From Antedon mediterranea (Eukaryota > Echinodermata > Crinoidea > Comatulida > Antedonidae), in NCBI RefSeq assembly GCF_964355755.1, contig NC_092677.1, positions 625,001 to 689,000 on the forward strand: 64,000 nt of DNA, given 5' to 3'. The notes under the pieces are model-generated. The model was not told the DNA's origin. It searched no databases and was given only the letters and a program-made list of their open reading frames with translations. Of the stretch, positions 35,901-48,700 are shown one piece after another. The position numbers were made by a program, and so were the translations under genes. Each line of letters opens with the position of its first letter. Position 1 is the stretch's first letter.

Positions 35901-36784
35901 GAATGTCTATAGAAACAATTTGTTCACAAGATTAATTACTGTAAACTTTCTTAAATATCAACTAAAAATGCAGTATTGTACTTTAGAAAACTAAAGTCTT
36001 TCACTTGTAGCCCAACAAATAAATTTATGAAAACTTTAGGCCTATGCTTAAGTAACTCGCCTTACATAAATTAGTGCTGTTGAAATCACGTTGCTATTTT
36101 TTTCATATTTTCAGAAAAAGAAATTACAATAATTATTTTTGTTCATAGAAGTATAACTTATATGTTATGCAGGAAAGGTATAGAATTTATAATTACTGAG
36201 AATGAGATTTTCAGGTCATGTCCATTTCTCATGGAAATGCCCATTAGAATAACTGTGTCTAAAGTTGTAGGTATTTGAGCTGTACTGAAAAAAAAACATA
36301 TTTACAAGATAAGATAATGTCATGAAGAATCAACTGAAGTCTTGTAATATTTCTGAAAACAATTATGTTCGTTTCATTGGTTGAAATCCATATTTACATA
36401 CCGACCACCCCATTAAGCTAGTTAATATGGTATGATAAGCTATGTCATTGTTCTGATATTTGTGGTACATTTTTTATAAATAATAAATTGTATTTCACTG
36501 TTTTTCAGTTAAACCTGTTGCTAATGATGATAATGATATAAATGATCAGATTGTTTTCCCTGGTGAAACTGTTACAATGACATTCAGTGGAATAGCGAAT
36601 CCCCCAGACATCACTTATCTGTGGACTACTGATGTTCCTGGAAACGAAGATGCTGTCAACAATGGATCATCATTTACAGTAAAAGTGTCGGAATCAGAAG
36701 TTGATGGTGCTTTTTATTTTGTTAATTTGACAGTTACAAACAGCATTGGATCAACAACTTATTCAGCCAAAATCACAATATCTG
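32911..36784 (+). CDS. Copy D: signal and three Ig-like exons (5' half)
   Basis: Intact signal exon, V-like exon with Cys, Trp and SDSGTYQC, C2/I-like exon ending GSYEC, and a Cys-free exon 276 nt long (267 in B and C). The third exon has diverged most from its counterparts. Intron 3 has grown to 2.3 kb because of an element at 34901-35695. Downstream, intron sequence matching genes A-C is found at 42658-42944 and 49337-49590, then stops just before the point where the membrane exon should be. Confidence 0.85.
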
Positions 36785-39700
36785 GTAAGATTTTTGTTAA
36801 ATTTTTATATTTCATTTATAAACAAATACATATAAATACAGTAAAACTTTATACCAGAACTGAGAAATTTATTTTTTAAAATAGTATGTGTGCTCTAATT
36901 TTTATCTTCTATTCATTGATTACTTTTTGTCATTTTGGTATTACAATAATTAGGCTACCTTATTTTATAAAACACTTCTTATATTCGTGAATAGTTGATT
37001 ACTCATCGTGTGCCGATTGCATTGAACAAAACAATGAACGAATGAGCTTTTGTAAAAATGGTGATATTTTTTGCCATGCACATGTAGTGCACGCTGTCAA
37101 TAACTGTTCTACTCTGTGTCCTGTATTGGAGTGCTTCCTTTTTTAATGGCCTAGCTTCCCATCCAGCCTAGCCTTGGACGATGATCCAAGATGGAACAAT
37201 TGTTTACAATTTAGTTTAAAATAGTAGGTGTTCAAATAATGAATGTTCTGTTTTCGTCAACAAATGAGTAACTATATTTGGGCACACTTTTTCGTCAAAC
37301 TAATTTGATGTGTAGACAGAGCTTAATACATGTTTCGTTATGTATTTTAATTCATTTTAATTATATTGTAACAGTTATTACTATTTAAATCTAGTATATT
37401 TTTTCCGAGCAGGGGAAGAGATGGGTATTCTTGCTTGTTTTATATAATATATAGGCCTAAGTTTAACAATAATTATAGTGCAGTAGGTAAAATATTGCAG
37501 AATTTGTTTGTTTATTAGGGCAGTACTTTGTCAATCAGTAAATTTTACCACAATTTATATTAATATCATGGTTATTTATTATTTTTCCGAATTTTACAAC
37601 ATTATAACACGATTACGATACTTTACCTGAGTTCTAATAAATTATATTACTTTTTGCACAATTCTTAAAAAACAAATGAGTAATAATATTTCATTCATTG
37701 AAAGTTGACTGCTCAGTTCTGCTATGCTATGCATTAGTTCCTTCAACAAGAAGCTACTTCGAAATTTATACTATATAGATATTATTTAGTTAATTTTACT
37801 CTGCTCTTAAATGATGAAATCACATTACATGTTTATGTCAATTTATGTATCAAAATACAACAAAATAATATATTTTTTCTATGGTCTACTGCAATGAAAA
37901 CAAGATCTATTAAATATATACTTGTTAGAATATCAAAATTACAACTAGATTTAATTCGTCACTATGACGAATTATAGGTTATATGCATTGATTTAAATAA
38001 AGATAATTGATTTTTAAAAGATATATTGATTGATTGATTTTCTCAGAATCTTTAATTATTTATAATATATGATAGGACCTTGCTAACGCGAATACCATAG
38101 CCGGTATCACAATCCGATCAAAGATCCATATGGATGCGTATAATGTCATAAACCACATTTGTTGTTACATAATAATAAAGACATAAGTTAATTTTTATCT
38201 AGATTTAATTATAAATCATGTGTATAATCTATACACTAAGAAATAAATTTAAACAAACAATACGGATAATAAAAAAGAAATCTTTTTCGTTTCCCAAGGT
38301 GAGACTCGATCTCGGTACCTTGAATGCCATAGACACGAGCACAGACCACCGAGCCGTACACAACTGACTAAAAGTTGTAGAAAAATTCCTCCGTGTATTT
38401 ACTATGCAGTAACCACTTTGATGCAAATAGATTATTACATACCGAAATGAATTATAATTTTTTACTATGATGACATCTTTAAAATGTATACAAATGATGC
38501 ACTGTCAAACTACATACTTTTAACCTTAATATATGAATTTTTGAAGGAAGAAAGTTAATGTTAAGTTTGTTATTTTGGCCTAAGAAAATGTCATAATTTG
38601 TTTGATTGTCGAAATTATTTTTTTAAAAATTTAATATGCAATTAATGATGACTTAATCAACTTTTGTTCTCTTTATTTGATAATAAATCATACATATGAT
38701 ACATACACTTCAAGAAAATGAAATAAAAAATAGGTGTTCTCCTGCATTCTGACGATATATATTAATTTTAAAATTTAGCATATTTTCATCATTTTGTTAA
38801 CTTATACGTGCGTAGCCAGTCACTTTTGACGTGCTCGTATAACGCAATTTCGAGTTGAAACCTGAATCAAATATGATGATATTATTAAAGAAAGATTGTA
38901 AAACAGAAATCGGGCAAAAAGAGTGCGCAGTAACATTTAACGCGCAGTGCGCGTGCAAAAATCTGCGCACTCATGGCAATTTTTTAAACGCTTAAAATTG
39001 CCTGAAACGTACTCTAATTTCATCGAAAATAAATTTTGACAATTTTGAACATTTTAAGCGCGCGTACGCAAGCGTTATATGCGCTACGCACGTAATTTTA
39101 TTGCCATATGATGAAATATGACCTGAAATTTATGATTACCAAATTTTGTTTAATTGTGATTCATGCTTGTGAAGAATGATTACAAACGTGATTTCGTAAA
39201 ATCGCGCGTAGACCGCGTAATTTTTGATTACGCATCGTGAAAATATAACCACATCGAATCCTGGCCATGAGGAATATACTCTGAAAACTTGACTTAGCTA
39301 GATTAAACTGATGCCAAGATAATGCACGGACAAAATAGTGCTAAGGAAAGAATAAATAAACTAGACATGAAACTCGTCACTTTGACGAGTTAGTTATCCG
39401 CACGACAAACGCCACGTGCACGTCATACGTTGGAATATTGCGCACAGAAAAAGATTATGGCATTATGACCTGAACTGAAGAATATCATATCTTGTTAGTG
39501 CTGAATTCTGTCTATTTTGTGTCATATAGTATATACAGTATAATCTGTATACATATTACATACAGTGTAGAATAGGTGAAATTACGGGACCCACCGTTTA
39601 TTCCAATTTTTAACATGGTGACGGTATTAAAATTAAACACTAAGATAGCAATTTCGGAAGGACATTATCTCACCAACAACATATTAACGTGTAGAAGAAA

Positions 39701-42700
39701 TTTGAATACGTAGAATATGGATGCGTGCTCGTTTAAATGTGATGAACTATGACGCATAATATCAAAATACGACTTTTTTTATTCAACTGGCCATATGATA
39801 ACTTCACAACATCCGATTGGCAAAATGTTCACATTAATTCGTATCTACAGTCCAATAGCTTCCAGAAAATGTTTTAATCATAATTATAGCTTTTTATTCT
39901 TACAAGCTATAACAGATTAAAATTTACTGTAAAGATGAAATTAATGACCCTGTTAATTATAATTTTTAGGCATGATGACGTCATAAAAATTAAAATATTT
40001 TTAACTCATGCGTAAGATAGTTGATTGACCTAGAAAATATTAAAGTCTTGGAAAAAAAGGAATACAGATAGGCGTGATGCGCTCCATTGAATATGATGAG
40101 CAATAACGAAAGAGACAAAAATCCTATATTTTACATTCGTGTGGCCATACGATGACGTCACAATGTCCGGTTAGCCATATCGATTCATGATCCGATATCT
40201 ACAACTCTTCAACTTCCAGAATATGTAATTAAAAAAAAGTTCACCTCGTTGTTTAGAATCTATGACTGTTTAAAAAAAGGCATAATTTTGACCAATTTTT
40301 AAACTTTTTCATAAAAAACGCACGTAAATTATCCAATTCAACGTGCCCGTATGACGTAGTTTTAAGTCGAAATTGTTTAAAAGTTGGTAAAATTACTAGA
40401 AAAGGCTGAAAAAACTGAAATCACACAAAAAAAATTGTTTTCAACGCTACGTTTGCACCATGCGCGTAAAACAATGCGCGCGCGTGGGAATTTTTTACAT
40501 GCTTAAAATTACATGAAACGCGTAGAAAGTTGATTAGAAATTGATTTTTCGCATTTTGAAATTTTAAACGCGCGTGCACGCGTAACTTCGTGTAAAACAT
40601 GCCATTTTTCCCCTATAGTCAGTTAGCGCAAGATATAACTTAAACTTTTTGTCAAGTTTCATATTAAATTGTTATATGGTTTTCGATCTATGTTAAATAC
40701 GCGAAATTCGTAAAAACGCGCGTAAGTCTTGTTGCGCAACTCTGACGTCATTCAAAATAGGAGGTGCACAATTTCACATAAATGCCCACATGTTGACAAA
40801 GTTATGAAATGTTATGTTTACACGTTTTTGAGTTGCGCGTGACACAAAAATGACAGAAAGAAAGAAGAATACAGAAAAAAAAGATGATGAAACAGGACAG
40901 TTACAAGGAGTTATCCGCTGAATGCGGATAACTAACTAGAACTTAAACTCGTCACTTGAGGACGAGTTTGGTTATCCGCCCGCAACAAAACGTATCTTGC
41001 GTATTAAAGTACTTCTCAGTTATGACTTTTCCAAAAAAAGTAGCCTATTCAAAAGTAAAACCGCCCTTTCAGTGTAATAACCATTTAAATCCTGTTATTT
41101 AATTACTTTCCCGTGATGGGATTCGAACCCGGTACCTCTGATACCAAAGTCGGTGGCACTACACATCGAGCAATATGAGCACCTGCTGAAGAGAATCCGA
41201 AGAAAGTTAACTCGTCCATTCGGTATGTCGTGAACCACTCGATGCAAATAGATTATTACTTACCAAACTATATCATAATTTTCACTATGATGGAATCTTC
41301 ACAAATTTTAACCAATGACATATTATGAAAGTGCATACTTTTTAGTTTTATATATTAACATGTGAAGAAAAAAGATAAACGTTATGTTTATTGTTTTGCT
41401 CTTTGAAAAAGTTTATGTTTGTTTGATGATAAAAATTTCAAAAATTATATTTAATATGCAAATAATGTAGCCATCAAACACTTTTTAACATTCAAGACTA
41501 TAATAAATCAGAGCTATGATTCATACACTGCAAGAAATTAAAATAAAAAATGAGGGTAACCTTGCATTCTGATGAACTGTTTCATTTTTAAAAGTAGACA
41601 TATTTTGCAACATTTTCACAATTTGTTGACGTTTTTGTGCGCAACCTGTCATGTTTAACGTGCTCGTAGAACGCCATTTCAAGTTGAAAAGTGAATAAAA
41701 TAACGTAAAATTGTTAACCGAAGATTTAAAAACACAACTCGTGTAAAAGAAATGCTCATACGTGTTCCCTGCGCCGTGCGCGCGTAAAAATGTGCGCACC
41801 AGTGGCAATTTTTTAAACGCTTAAAATGACCTGAATCGTGCTCTAATTTAATCAGAAATTGATTTGAAGCATTTTAAAATTTCAAACGCCGTTTACGCGC
41901 GCACTTTCTAATGTTACAAATTGCGGTAGCGTTAAAAAAGTTAACTATTGATGTGAAGCAAACGTGGCTGAAAATGACGTTAACAAATATTCATTTGTTT
42001 CGAAGTTATAACCAATTTAAGATTTTCAGAAAATCACGCGTAACTTACGCTACGCGGCTATGACATCGTCAAAAAGCTTGGCTGGACAACTTCAGTAAAA
42101 TGTCTAAATGCTGAACAAGTTACAACATATTATGTTTACACGTTGAAGAGAAACAGCATGCACAAAATAAGAAGAGTTAAATATTTCAAACGCAATTTAC
42201 GCGAAAACTTTCTAATCTCCAAAAATTTGTTAAACATTCCAAAAGTTAGCCATTGATGTGAAGAAAACGTGGCTGAAAATTTTGTTAAAAAATATTTATC
42301 GGTTTCGAAGTTATGACCAATTTAAGATTTTCAGAAAATCGCGCGTGACTTACGCTACGCGAATCTGACAGCGTCCAAAAGCTTGGCTGAACATCTTCAG
42401 TTAAATGTCTAAATGTTGACCAAGTTACAACATGTTATGTTAACACGTTGAAAAGAAAACGCGTGCACAAAATTCGAGAAAGAAAGAAGAATAATAATAA
42501 AAAAAAAAAAGTAACACTACAATAACAAATGCTTATCCGCTTGAGGCGGATAACCAATAAATAAATAAATAAATAAAGATTTTGACAGAATCAAGAGGTT
42601 ATATGCATATCATGCATATAACCTAATAAAATTTCAATCAATGATTAGGAATATACCAACTTAGTTCATTTAGATTTCTCCTAAAATTATTTCAGTAATT

Positions 42701-45700
42701 AATTTCCCACTGCTGTTATGAGTTCTTTATTTAATTATAAACTTTATTTCATATTAAATATTCGTGTTAAGATACAGAGTAACAATTTATATTTTCCATG
42801 ATCAACTGCAATGCAATGCAAACAAAATAATTGTTTTTAATTAGAATATAAAAATCCCCATATTAAGCACCAGTAACATACCATTATGAAATCATGCCAC
42901 TGATGCGCTGAGCTAGCAGGCCTATTACAAACTTGTTTCATTTATATGGGCAATTTCACAGTAACCTAGGCCGTCAGTAATAATTGAGAAATAAGCAAGT
43001 AGTATTTGTCTGATTTAGTTTGTAATTTTTGATAAAGCACCTGATGGGCAAACTACAAAAAAAAATTTATTGAGCTACGATGAAAACTTTTGTTACAGCG
43101 GCCAAAAATGTCATATTTTTAGACAAAATTGAGTGTCTCATTGCAAAAAATCATTTTTATGAAATGCATTGTTGTTGTTTGTATGTATATATATATATTT
43201 ATATGAATTATGTACATTTAAATTGGTTGATCTACCCCCAAACGTATAAGGTATAAACAATGAGTGTGAAATGTATACATGTTTAACTTTTTTGTTGTTT
43301 TCATTATTGTAATTCTGTCCGTCCAAAATATCCACTCCGACACGTTGGCTTATATCCAGAGCAAATAAGTAAGCAAGTCTACTGTTTTTCATCTATATAA
43401 AACACTAATAAGATTAACCATACATTAAAACTTAAATAATATATTTAACTGACAATTTGGCTGAATGCCGGGGAATCGAAATATGTCCGTCCAAAAAAAT
43501 TTCCACTCCGACACCTCATAAAATACCATTAATTTTTATGTTAATAATATAAAAAGTTGAATATTCATAGCAAAAATTATAAGCTGACATACTACAATTA
43601 ATATAATGTACATATAATGTTTCTAAACCCAAGTAATTCACTGTAATGCACTCTAATATGGTGTTCACATAATGTCCACTCCGACACACATATTTGATCA
43701 AAGTAAAATGGCTGATTTTTTAACAACTATGAGACAATGTTATTGTTATTTTATTTATATCTGTTTGTGTCATTGATATTTAAGTGAAAATAATCTTGTT
43801 TAACTGTGTTTTTAGTATTACTAACGAGTCACCGGCACCTGCTTCGAGGCGGTATTTTAGTCTCTCAGAAAATAATTTCAAACTAGTTGAAGCCACCATG
43901 GCAAAAGTTATGAATTCCTAATAATACTGGCTGTTTAGGTGATCAATTTAAAATGGATATGAAAGGGTTCTTAGCAATATCATTTTATTGGCTCAACGTG
44001 GAGATAAATCAGTTTTAAGCTTGCCATAGTCATACTTAATGTTTTGGAGGACGACAACGCCCTCAAAACGCCCCTGAGAAACCTGTGAAAAACTTTTTGT
44101 GACGTCACTAAAAGTTATTTTTGTATTACAGAGATAGGAATTTAGCAGTAAATCATTGATTGATGCAAAAGCATGGTAGTAATTACTTATCGCTTTGATA
44201 GTTTTATTCTTGGATAAGTATGTTAGCCTAATCGAATAAAATTAATTCATATTATCAACCATTTTTTTTTTTAAACGGATTTTAATTTCGATTTTCAAGG
44301 CCACCTTTTACGAAATTCATAGCCAAATGCCTATCTTGCTGGGTACACGGAGTTATTTTGCGCATGCGTGAGAATCACAGAGTCGACCACCTTGGCCTCT
44401 CTCTCGACCCTCCTCCTCTCGCGAGCGATGTTTATTTTGCTATTTATTATACACGTATTATTGAAACATTCATTTTATTATTACTTCGTTGTAATTAACT
44501 GAAATTAATAGAAATTCGTCCACATCGTCTTGTTAACACGGATGTTAACATCGTTTTGAAGAAACGGTTGGACGAGTAAATGGTGTTTGACAATGCCATG
44601 GCCTGGAGCTAGCTAGGCCTAGCTAGGCTAGGCCTAGGCCTTTTTAGTAGTGATGACTGCTGGATACGGTGTTTAGTCGGCCCGCGATTTTTTTTTTCGT
44701 ACATAAGTTGGGGACCCCCTCATGAAACGTCACAAAATAAACATAAATAATTCATCAGTTAAATTTTCTTGTTCCGTGTGCACCCAAGCGTATAGCAAAA
44801 AGAAGTGAGCACACAAGTGCGGTACGATTCTAGGCCTATCTCCGCTGTTGTTGCGGCGTGCGATTTCATAGAAGATAGCGGCGTTTTGTGTGGATTGTCA
44901 AAATAATCAGCCTTTAGTTTATGGTGTTTTTAATATAATTTATTACTAAAGAATTACGTGTTAAAATTATAGTTTCTATTAATACTATTAGGCCTAATTA
45001 TTAGTCTCTAAACCCATGTGTGTCTATTCTAGTAGTAGCTGTGTGGGTGTGTGTGTGACGTGTGTGTGTTAGGTATGACCAAAGATAGTTATCTTTGGTA
45101 TGACACAATCCGAGTAATAAGTCAGCAAAATTAAACAATAAACATTACACAAAAATACATTTTTTATTCTCGTGGGTCCAATCTTCCCATCTCATGTGTT
45201 CATATACGGGCATTTTTAAAGTTCCTTTGAGTACATGCATATTGTTTGATAATAAAATAGCAGAATTAAAAAAATACAGTACACAAATTATATACACATT
45301 CTTTATTCTTGTGGCTCTAAGCTTTCTTTGGGCTATGTCCAATGAATTACTACTTATAGTTTAATCATGGAGGTATAAAAATATACCTCCATGGTTTAAT
45401 GTCTTGCCTAGCTGTCGATTAGCCTCGACTCGACACATTTTGTGTGAAGAAGAGTGCGCGAAGGCAATCACGTGAATTGACTTATAATCCTAGGCCTACT
45501 GCAGAAAGTATCGTATCGCAGTTGTGTAATCACTTCTTGTTGCTATACGCTTGGGTGCACACGGAACAACAAATTTAACTGAAGAATTATTCATGTTTAT
45601 TTTGTGACGTTTCATGAGGGGGTCCCCAACTTATGTACGAAAAAAAAAATCGCGCCCGGCCAGAGGTGAGCTGAGAGCGTATGCTCCTTGTTGATGTATC

Positions 45701-48700
45701 GTTGAGGGTGTTAATGGTAGTAGGCACAATTGTGTAACTGTATTATGTATATACACATTAATTATTTATAAGTATGTTTATTAATATTGTTGTGTGCTGT
45801 AGTGTCTTGACTAACGCATTGTTAAAATATTTTTTTGTTATTACATGCCGCCCTTGGCTAGGCAACACTGAATACTAAATATTAGGATTCCCAATAAAAT
45901 TAATAGAGGTGGATTTTCTCTATGTAATAATAAAGGTTATAACCGGCCGGGCCTAGTTAGGGGTATTTGAGCTTGTATCATATATTATTAATACAGTAAA
46001 TAAACAATTCATTTGTATTTTTACCTACCAACAGGTCTATAATTGGAGTGCAACTATGATAATTGATGGACGGGATAAGCAAATGTATTTATTGATTGGA
46101 ATGGAAGCGCAAATGTTAGAGTCAAATTATAATATTAAGGTAACAGATACTGAGCATTGCTATTTTAAACTGTTGATCAAACCTACATAATACATTATAC
46201 TAAATTATTATTTTGTTTTGAGGGCAGATAAACATGTGCTTATTCATTTTCCTTTTTTCAGGTGAATAGAAAGATGCCCAGCGTACTTTATAATAGATGC
46301 TACTTGGATCATGCTTGCACGATACATTTATGCAGTATACTAAGACACCAAGTATAGAATGAGCGCAGACAATTAAAATTACAGAACTAAATATTTATGA
46401 AGAATAGTAAAATATGCATAATAGAATTCTTTAGACGTGAGTGCTAGGGTTACAGTCATACTGTAACTATGTATGTAGGTAATGTACTACCAGACAGTAC
46501 ACTAGTAGCAGTGCATCATATAGTGTTTTTTTTAACCATCTAAATGGGTCTGGGTATATAAACAAATAAACCACTACTGTACTTCTTTTTTTATTTATTT
46601 AGCCAAATACTATGTACAATAGACATTTATGAAAGAATCCATCTCTTGAATATGATGGAGCTGCCTGGTGTTGATAGAATTAAAATGTATCACTCAGGTC
46701 TCAAAAGTAATTTATGTCCCGTTTGAAAAATCCTGCTTGTTCCAAACTCATTATGATACATTTGTTCAATAAAATTCATTCCACACACTATATCTGTTAT
46801 ATAATTTGTTGATGTTTACAATGTTATTACTAGTACTATTACAGTTCTTCAAAGTCATCTCATGTACTGTTGATTCCATAAATCTGCAAAGATAAGACCA
46901 ATAAATGGATGGAAGTGTACTATTATTTTTATTCAATCCTACCTAGGCCTAGGCCCTATAGTATTATATTTTATGACTTGGTAACAAACAGAAAGAGGTT
47001 ATTATTTAATTACAGTTACTAACTAAACTATAATAATCCTCTCTGCCTCACCTCTGCTCTACTTTAATTATTAGTATTATTATATTACTATATTATTATT
47101 AGTCAATAACAAAAGTCAGAGCCAAAAACAAGTTCAACACAAGCTTACCTTTTTTTATTTACGTCGCCTTTTACATACGTCTACGCCCGCGCCTTGTCCA
47201 CTTCCTGGAGGTTCGTCGGTGGACCGACTCTCTTGTTTGTACTGTACTACAGTCTGTAGGCCATGGAGTAACTCCATGTGTAGGCCTGGCCTAGCCTAGT
47301 AGTATAGTACTAGCGAATTTAGAAGAAACTATAGTCTACTAGACCTAGCCTAATTTGTAGTTTGCGTGAGTGGTTTAGTGTGAGATGTACAAATACACCC
47401 TTTCTTCTTTTCACGTACAATCTTTGCAGACATAACTTTTTATTGATTTGTGAAATATCGATGTTTTCTACGACTGCAGCAACAGGGAGCTTGCAACACG
47501 CGAGTCTCGTGTAGGATGGGTTTGTTTATTTTGTTTACACCACACAGTCCGCGAACGAGACAAGGTGGTGATTGGACTGTATTAAAATTCATTAACCAAT
47601 CACAAAACGACTGCTGCCGTGGCTACAACCCCGGGTGTTTCAAACTCTAAATTTGACGATCTCGTACGTGCGTATAGAACGTTCATAAAAATTAAGATGG
47701 CGTGCCAGTTGGTCGGCCATTTTGCGGACGTTTTATACCAAAATTTAATTTGTTTATTTCTCAAGTTCTACTAGGTATTTGAATCTAATTTTGTGTGTGC
47801 TGTTTATTAACATTAAAAGGATTCATACAAAGTCATTTTTGTGAAATTTTAAAATCCTTTCATATCCATTTTAAGTATTTAATCCAAAAAAAAAAAACAC
47901 ACAAAAAATGTAACATCTTTAATATTGAAGTTTTTCATGTCCTGTTTAATATGTCCAAAAATTGTCCACTCCGACACATATTAACAATCTTTGTTTTAAC
48001 GACATCTTTTTATTTAAAGTAGGTACTGGTACCAAATATGACCACAGTAAACTTTATAATTGCCAACTGATGGTTTTATGGTGTTTGGCTATGTTAATAC
48101 CATTATTTTTTATATATTGGATAAAACATTTGTTAAAATTCTCTAACAATTTTGTTTTACTCAGATGATGTTTTGGACATGGTCATGAGTGTGATGTTTT
48201 GGACATGGTCATGAGTGTGATGTTTTGGACATGGTCATGAGTGTGATGTTTTGGACATGGTCATGAGTGTGATGTTTTGGACATGGTCATGAGTGTTATG
48301 GTTGTACATTTTTTGTGACATGTACTAATGCATAAAATAGCAAATTGAATTCATTGAACATGCTTAATATTAACAAGTTTTTAATTATTTATACTGTTTA
48401 TTCATGTCCAAAAAATGTCCACTCCGACACAAATTAACAATCCTTGTTAAAAGACAGTTTTTATCATACTAAAGCTTAAAAAGTACAAAATGTTAACACT
48501 GTACACTTTAGAAGTGCCAACTGGTTGGTTTTAATGTGTTTATGGAATAGTAAAACCATTATTTTTTTTCATTTGGATAAAATGTTTGTTAAATTCTCTG
48601 ACAAATTTAATTTTGTCTTACTCAGATGATGTTTTAGGCGTGTCATGAGTGTTATAGTTGTACATTTTTGTTTTGTGTCAATTGGTATCATGTACTTATG

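Larger units (their letters stand above)
37948..42624 (-). mobile_element. Outer Helitron-like element with two related elements nested inside
   Basis: The left edge, read on the minus strand, is a hairpin (arms AATTCGTC/GACGAATT, 37952-37972) followed by AAAT, CTAG and a host T, the classic Helitron 3' end. The motif next to it, AGGTTATATGCA, returns as a perfect hairpin (arms of 13 bp, 42596-42624) at the other end. Inside lie a core shared with the 34901-35695 family (38800-39330), inner elements at about 39361-40935 and 40936-42555, and two tRNA-like SINE pieces. No helicase or Rep gene is visible. Confidence 0.6.

Noticed and set aside
45145-45342. 65-codon minus-strand frame
   Set aside because: It lies inside a foldback element, is repetitive and AT-rich, and resembles no family.
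47450-47650. Short gene in a less AT-rich stretch
   Set aside because: 66 codons, no domain, no splice signals; the stretch lies inside a transposon.
48167-48296. Regular short repeats, possible CRISPR-like array
   Set aside because: The 26 bp units abut without spacers and the context is eukaryotic. It is a minisatellite.
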